DNA from: an uncultured Ellagibacter sp.
Lineage (GTDB): Bacteria; Actinomycetota; Coriobacteriia; Coriobacteriales; Eggerthellaceae
Assembly (NCBI RefSeq): GCF_934636505.1
Contig: NZ_CAKUAL010000078.1
Span: forward strand, 1 to 8,095
Direction of reading: 5' to 3'
DNA length: 8,095 bases
In this document: in pieces, positions 5,288 through 8,095 of the stretch
Layout: each line of letters starts with the position of its first letter
How positions within the stretch are numbered: the first letter of the stretch is position 1
The notes under the pieces: model-generated
Told to the model about the DNA's origin: nothing
The model's input: the letters and a program-made list of their open reading frames with translations, nothing else
Databases searched by the model: none
Program-made: the position numbers and the translations under genes

Positions 5288-7468
5288 CTACACGGCGAGT
5301 TCGATGACGTTGGTAGCGTCACTAACTTCGCGTAGAACGGAAACGACCTCTTCGTGACAGGTGAACATGATGACTTGGCGCGTCTTCGCGAGCTCGGCCA
5401 AAGCGCGCGCGGCCCCGCGGCGGCGGCGGGAGTCGAAGTTCACGAGAATATCGTCGGCGAGAATGGGAATCGCGCGGCCCACGTTGTCGGCGGCGAGCAG
5501 AAGCGCGATGCGCAAGCTGAGATAGAGCTGCTGGCACGTGCCGAGCGAGAGATGGACCGGGTCGCGCTCGGTATGTACGGAGTCGACGACGCGCAGATGA
5601 CCATCGGCGGTCATGTACACGCGCACCCAGCGACCCTCGGTCATAAGCGACATGAGCTCGCTCGCCTGCGCATACACCTCGGGCTGGCTTTTGCTCTCCC
5701 AAGAGGATATCGCCATCTCGAGCATGCGACGGGCGAGAAGAAGCCTCGCGAAAGTTTGCAGCGACTCATTGTAGCGCGTGCGAATCTGCTGGTAGGTCAT
5801 GCGGACTTCGTCGAGCGTATGCTCGCCACGCGCCGCCGCAAGCTCCTGCTTGAGCTCGCCGTACGCTCGGTTCGTACTCTCGAAGGCCTCCATGAGGTTG
5901 GTGCGCTGCGAAACCTTGCGCGCGATCTTCGCGTCGAGCGCCGCAAGCGTCGCGTTCTCGCTCGGCAGATGCGCCTGCGTGTAGGCGCTCGCAAGCGCAT
6001 CGGCATTGCGCGCGATCTTCTCTTCGAGCGAGGTCAGACGCGCAGTGAGCGCTTGGGAGCGCTGCTGGAGCAAGGCCATGTCGCCGCGAGCGTCCTTCGC
6101 CTCGTCGAGGATCGTCCGCGCACGGCGCAGGTTCGACAAAGCCTCGCCCAGCCCGCGGCTCTCGAGAAATGCGCGAATCTCCCCCGAGAGCGCCTCCTGC
6201 TCGGCAAGGCATGATTCGTATTTCTTCTTGTCCTGTAACATGACCCATTGCGCGCTTTGGAGCTCGGCCTTTCGCGCTTCTTGCTCCTTGCTCGGGCGGA
6301 ACAGCATCACAAGCGCTCCCGCAGCGAGAAAGACCGCCATGGCGACCAAGCCCAAACCGAGCGCCGTGAACGACAGGCTCGAGATTTCGCGCCCATGTAC
6401 CACAAGGGGGACACCGGACCCGACGAACACAAGCGGCAGCGCGATGGAGAGCACCACCTGTGCCGTGCGCTGATGGCGGGCGCGCAGCTCCGTCTCGCGC
6501 GTGTCGGGGGCCTCAAGGCGCACCTCGTAGGCCGCCTTCGACGCAGCGTAATTCGATTTTGCCAGCTCAACGCTGTGCGAGCACTTCGATTCCCTGTCGC
6601 CAAAGGCGTCGATGCGATCGCGCAGCTCGCGGTCCTCGGCCGCCGTCATGCTCATAAGCTCGCGAGGGAGCGCATGCCTCCCGCGCCGCTTCGCGAGCGC
6701 CGCCTGCGTTTGCTCCTCGACAAGGCGCGCGTGCTCCTCGGTGATTTCCTCGCGCTCTGCCGCGAGCTTCTCAATGCGCGCGCGACATGCGGTGAGCTCC
6801 TCGATGCGCGCGTTCAGCTTCGACAGGCGCGCGCTGAGCGACTCGCGCTCAGGCTCCATCTCGTGGAATTCCTTGTCCTTGCGACGCAAGCTCTCGGCTA
6901 CCTCAGCGGCGCGAGCCATCTCCTCTTTCGCGTCCGCGAGCTGCGATCCCAAGTTCACAAGCGACTCCTCGGCACTTGAGGCGCGCGACGTGCAGGCAGC
7001 AAGGCGCCCTTGCACCACGGAGAGCGCGTGCGCGGGGGACGTCCCCGTGCCCGACCCCGCTGTGAGCAGGCGCGCCGTGACGTCGGTGGTGTTGCGCAGG
7101 CGGCGCAGCTCGTCGCTGGTGAGCGAGAACATGGTAGAGAACGTCTCGCGATCGATATCGTGCACGAGGGAGGCGTCGCCCTTGAGGCCTTCTGCATTGC
7201 GGCTTCGGGAAAGCTCAATCTCGCTGCCTTCCCCATCGTCGAAGAACAGCGAGCCTGCGCGGTCGGCCGCCTGCGGCTTGTAGGTGTTGCGCACCCCGCG
7301 CGCCTCTTCCCAGCCGAAGAGCACTCCGCGGACAAACGACGCAGTTGTCGTCTTGCCCGCCTCGTTCGGACCGAACACCACGTTCAGATGGGGCCCGAAG
7401 GGACCGACGACTTTACCGGAAAACGCGCCGAAGCTTTCCATCTTGATGTGCTTCAAGAAGGGACTCAT
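5288..7468 (-). CDS. YhaN-like Rad50/SbcC-type AAA ATPase with membrane hairpin
   Basis: This 726-residue protein has split ABC-type ATPase halves at its two ends joined by a long coiled coil. The N-terminal half has the Walker A motif GPNEAGKTT (33-41). The C-terminal half has a signature-like LSLGTCQQLYLSLR (640-653), Walker B IPILADD (667-673), a D-loop VNFD (676-679) and a switch His in FTCHEE (H705). Charged heptad-like helices occupy about 165-330 and 395-600. Between them are two hydrophobic segments (about 336-358 and 366-390) with a very short loop, so the tip of the coil probably spans the membrane. There is no CxxC zinc hook as in Rad50 and SbcC. This matches the YhaN type known from Bacillus, although 726 residues is shorter than the Bacillus protein, which is over 900. 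It overlaps the stop of the metallophosphoesterase gene by four bases (ATGA), indicating an operon and a physical partnership. A role in DNA end or structure processing is inferred from the family. Confidence 0.9.
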   Translation of the reverse strand: MSPFLKHIKMESFGAFSGKVVGPFGPHLNVVFGPNEAGKTTTASFVRGVLFGWEEARGVRNTYKPQAADRAGSLFFDDGEGSEIELSRSRNAEGLKGDASLVHDIDRETFSTMFSLTSDELRRLRNTTDVTARLLTAGSGTGTSPAHALSVVQGRLAACTSRASSAEESLVNLGSQLADAKEEMARAAEVAESLRRKDKEFHEMEPERESLSARLSKLNARIEELTACRARIEKLAAEREEITEEHARLVEEQTQAALAKRRGRHALPRELMSMTAAEDRELRDRIDAFGDRESKCSHSVELAKSNYAASKAAYEVRLEAPDTRETELRARHQRTAQVVLSIALPLVFVGSGVPLVVHGREISSLSFTALGLGLVAMAVFLAAGALVMLFRPSKEQEARKAELQSAQWVMLQDKKKYESCLAEQEALSGEIRAFLESRGLGEALSNLRRARTILDEAKDARGDMALLQQRSQALTARLTSLEEKIARNADALASAYTQAHLPSENATLAALDAKIARKVSQRTNLMEAFESTNRAYGELKQELAAARGEHTLDEVRMTYQQIRTRYNESLQTFARLLLARRMLEMAISSWESKSQPEVYAQASELMSLMTEGRWVRVYMTADGHLRVVDSVHTERDPVHLSLGTCQQLYLSLRIALLLAADNVGRAIPILADDILVNFDSRRRRGAARALAELAKTRQVIMFTCHEEVVSVLREVSDATNVIELAV

Positions 7469-8095
7469 TGGTCGTCACCTCCGCACAAAAGGTCGATGAC
7501 CAGGTCTTGCGCCTCCTCAGCAAGCGTCGGGATACTCTGCACGAGGGCGCTCGGCAGCGCGACGTTGCTCTTCAGGAACTCGTCCTGGAGAAACGCCGCC
7601 TCGCCGGCCTCGTCTTCGCGCATCGATTCGGCAACGTCGAGGAACACCGCAGGGAACATCCCCTCGCGGCGCGCCGCTTCGCGGTCAAAGGGCCGACGCG
7701 TCTTATCGATAAGCGCGTCGCAGAAGAACTCTGGGTGGGAATCGTTGATCTGGTTGCGCAAATCGTCGATTAGCCCGGGGCGCTTGAGAACCTCATGCAG
7801 GGGCGTCGCGCCGCAAAGCACGATGCGCGTGCACATCTCCCCGCAGTGCGCCTTGCCGTTCACGCGGAAAAGCTCGCGCGTGACCAGGTCGGATACATCG
7901 GGAACCGTGACGCACTCCGAGATGTCCACCTTCATGCGCTGCCAAACGACGCTTGCGGTGGGGATGAACTCGACCACGTTGCGGCGCCCCTCCTCGAGCG
8001 TGACCAGGTTCACGCCGCGCGGCCCCGTCTCCTTGATGTCGCGCCCCTGGATACAGCCGGAAAACGCGAGGCGCGGATTCTCATCGGTGTAGAGC
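7465..8095 (-). CDS. YhaO/SbcD-like metallophosphoesterase, C-terminal part (5' end outside window)
   Basis: The frame stays open to the right edge of the window, giving 209 in-window residues. The visible N-terminal part reads LAFSGCIQGRDIKETGPRG, which fits the conserved end of the calcineurin-like nuclease core in SbcD/YhaO proteins (a GxxQGRxxxETGxxG pattern). The gene therefore starts beyond 8095, and the GTG at 8013 is an internal Val codon and not the start. The rest is the C-terminal accessory domain, with no metal-binding motif expected there. Family members are Mn-dependent nucleases of the Mre11 type that work with a coiled-coil ATPase, which is the next gene here. The stop TGA overlaps the ATG of that gene. 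Catalytic residues lie outside the window, so activity cannot be judged. Confidence 0.85.
   Translation of the reverse strand, partial: LYTDENPRLAFSGCIQGRDIKETGPRGVNLVTLEEGRRNVVEFIPTASVVWQRMKVDISECVTVPDVSDLVTRELFRVNGKAHCGEMCTRIVLCGATPLHEVLKRPGLIDDLRNQINDSHPEFFCDALIDKTRRPFDREAARREGMFPAVFLDVAESMREDEAGEAAFLQDEFLKSNVALPSALVQSIPTLAEEAQDLVIDLLCGGDDQ
7475..7482 (-). promoter_or_regulatory. Strong Shine-Dalgarno site for the YhaN-like gene
   Basis: GGAGGTGA is read on the minus strand inside the last codons of the metallophosphoesterase gene, six bases before the ATG of the ATPase gene. It is a full-length match to the 16S rRNA 3' end and fixes the start at 7468. With the ATGA overlap, it suggests both translational coupling and strong independent initiation of the ATPase. 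Confidence 0.85.

Noticed and set aside
8011..8013. GTG as the start of the metallophosphoesterase gene
   Set aside because: The frame continues upstream to the window edge and encodes conserved family sequence there, so this GTG is an internal Val codon.
7010..8092. A 360-codon open frame on the plus strand opposite the nuclease and ATPase genes
   Set aside because: It crosses two well-supported, overlapping minus-strand genes and has Ser/Arg-rich low-complexity content with no family features.

Overview
All protein genes in this window lie on the minus strand, so transcription runs from the right end to the left. The DNA is GC-rich (roughly 60% by eye). Gene content is mostly chromosomal and housekeeping. 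The genes would suit a high-GC anaerobic Gram-positive, and my best guess is an Eggerthellaceae/Coriobacteriia-like actinobacterium. That guess rests on style and gene content only, because no marker gene in the window settles taxonomy.

Layout in order of transcription. (1) 8095-7465 is the C-terminal part of a YhaO/SbcD-like metallophosphoesterase that runs off the window. Its stop codon overlaps the start of (2), 7468-5288, a YhaN-like Rad50/SbcC-type ATPase with a two-helix membrane hairpin in the middle of its coiled coil. (3) 5207-3897 is purA (adenylosuccinate synthetase), with a consensus -10 box just after the ATPase gene. (4) 3896-3620 is a 277-base intergenic stretch with several inverted repeats and a 22-base-period direct repeat. 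(5) 3619-2327 is purD (phosphoribosylamine-glycine ligase, GTG start). (6) 2286-976 is a radical SAM protein of the coproporphyrinogen oxidase-like (HemN/HemW) superfamily, 40 bases after purD. It is followed by a 3' region with mutually exclusive hairpins and then a strong intrinsic terminator. (7) 748-161 is a short prepilin-peptidase-like A24 membrane protease. (8) Close behind it is a promoter with a near-consensus -35, a 17-base spacer and a near-consensus -10, driving tRNA-Phe(GAA) at 72-1.

Functionally there are three blocks: a nuclease/ATPase pair for DNA ends or nucleoprotein processing, probably at the membrane; a purine block (purA makes adenylosuccinate from IMP, purD makes GAR early in the de novo pathway) with a radical SAM gene attached; and a pilin-processing-type protease next to a tRNA. 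I found no CRISPR array, insertion sequence, phage gene or clearly new multi-gene system. The most unusual material is the structured intergenic DNA around purD, the non-canonical HemN/HemW-like protein, and the membrane-hairpin version of the Rad50/Mre11-like pair.
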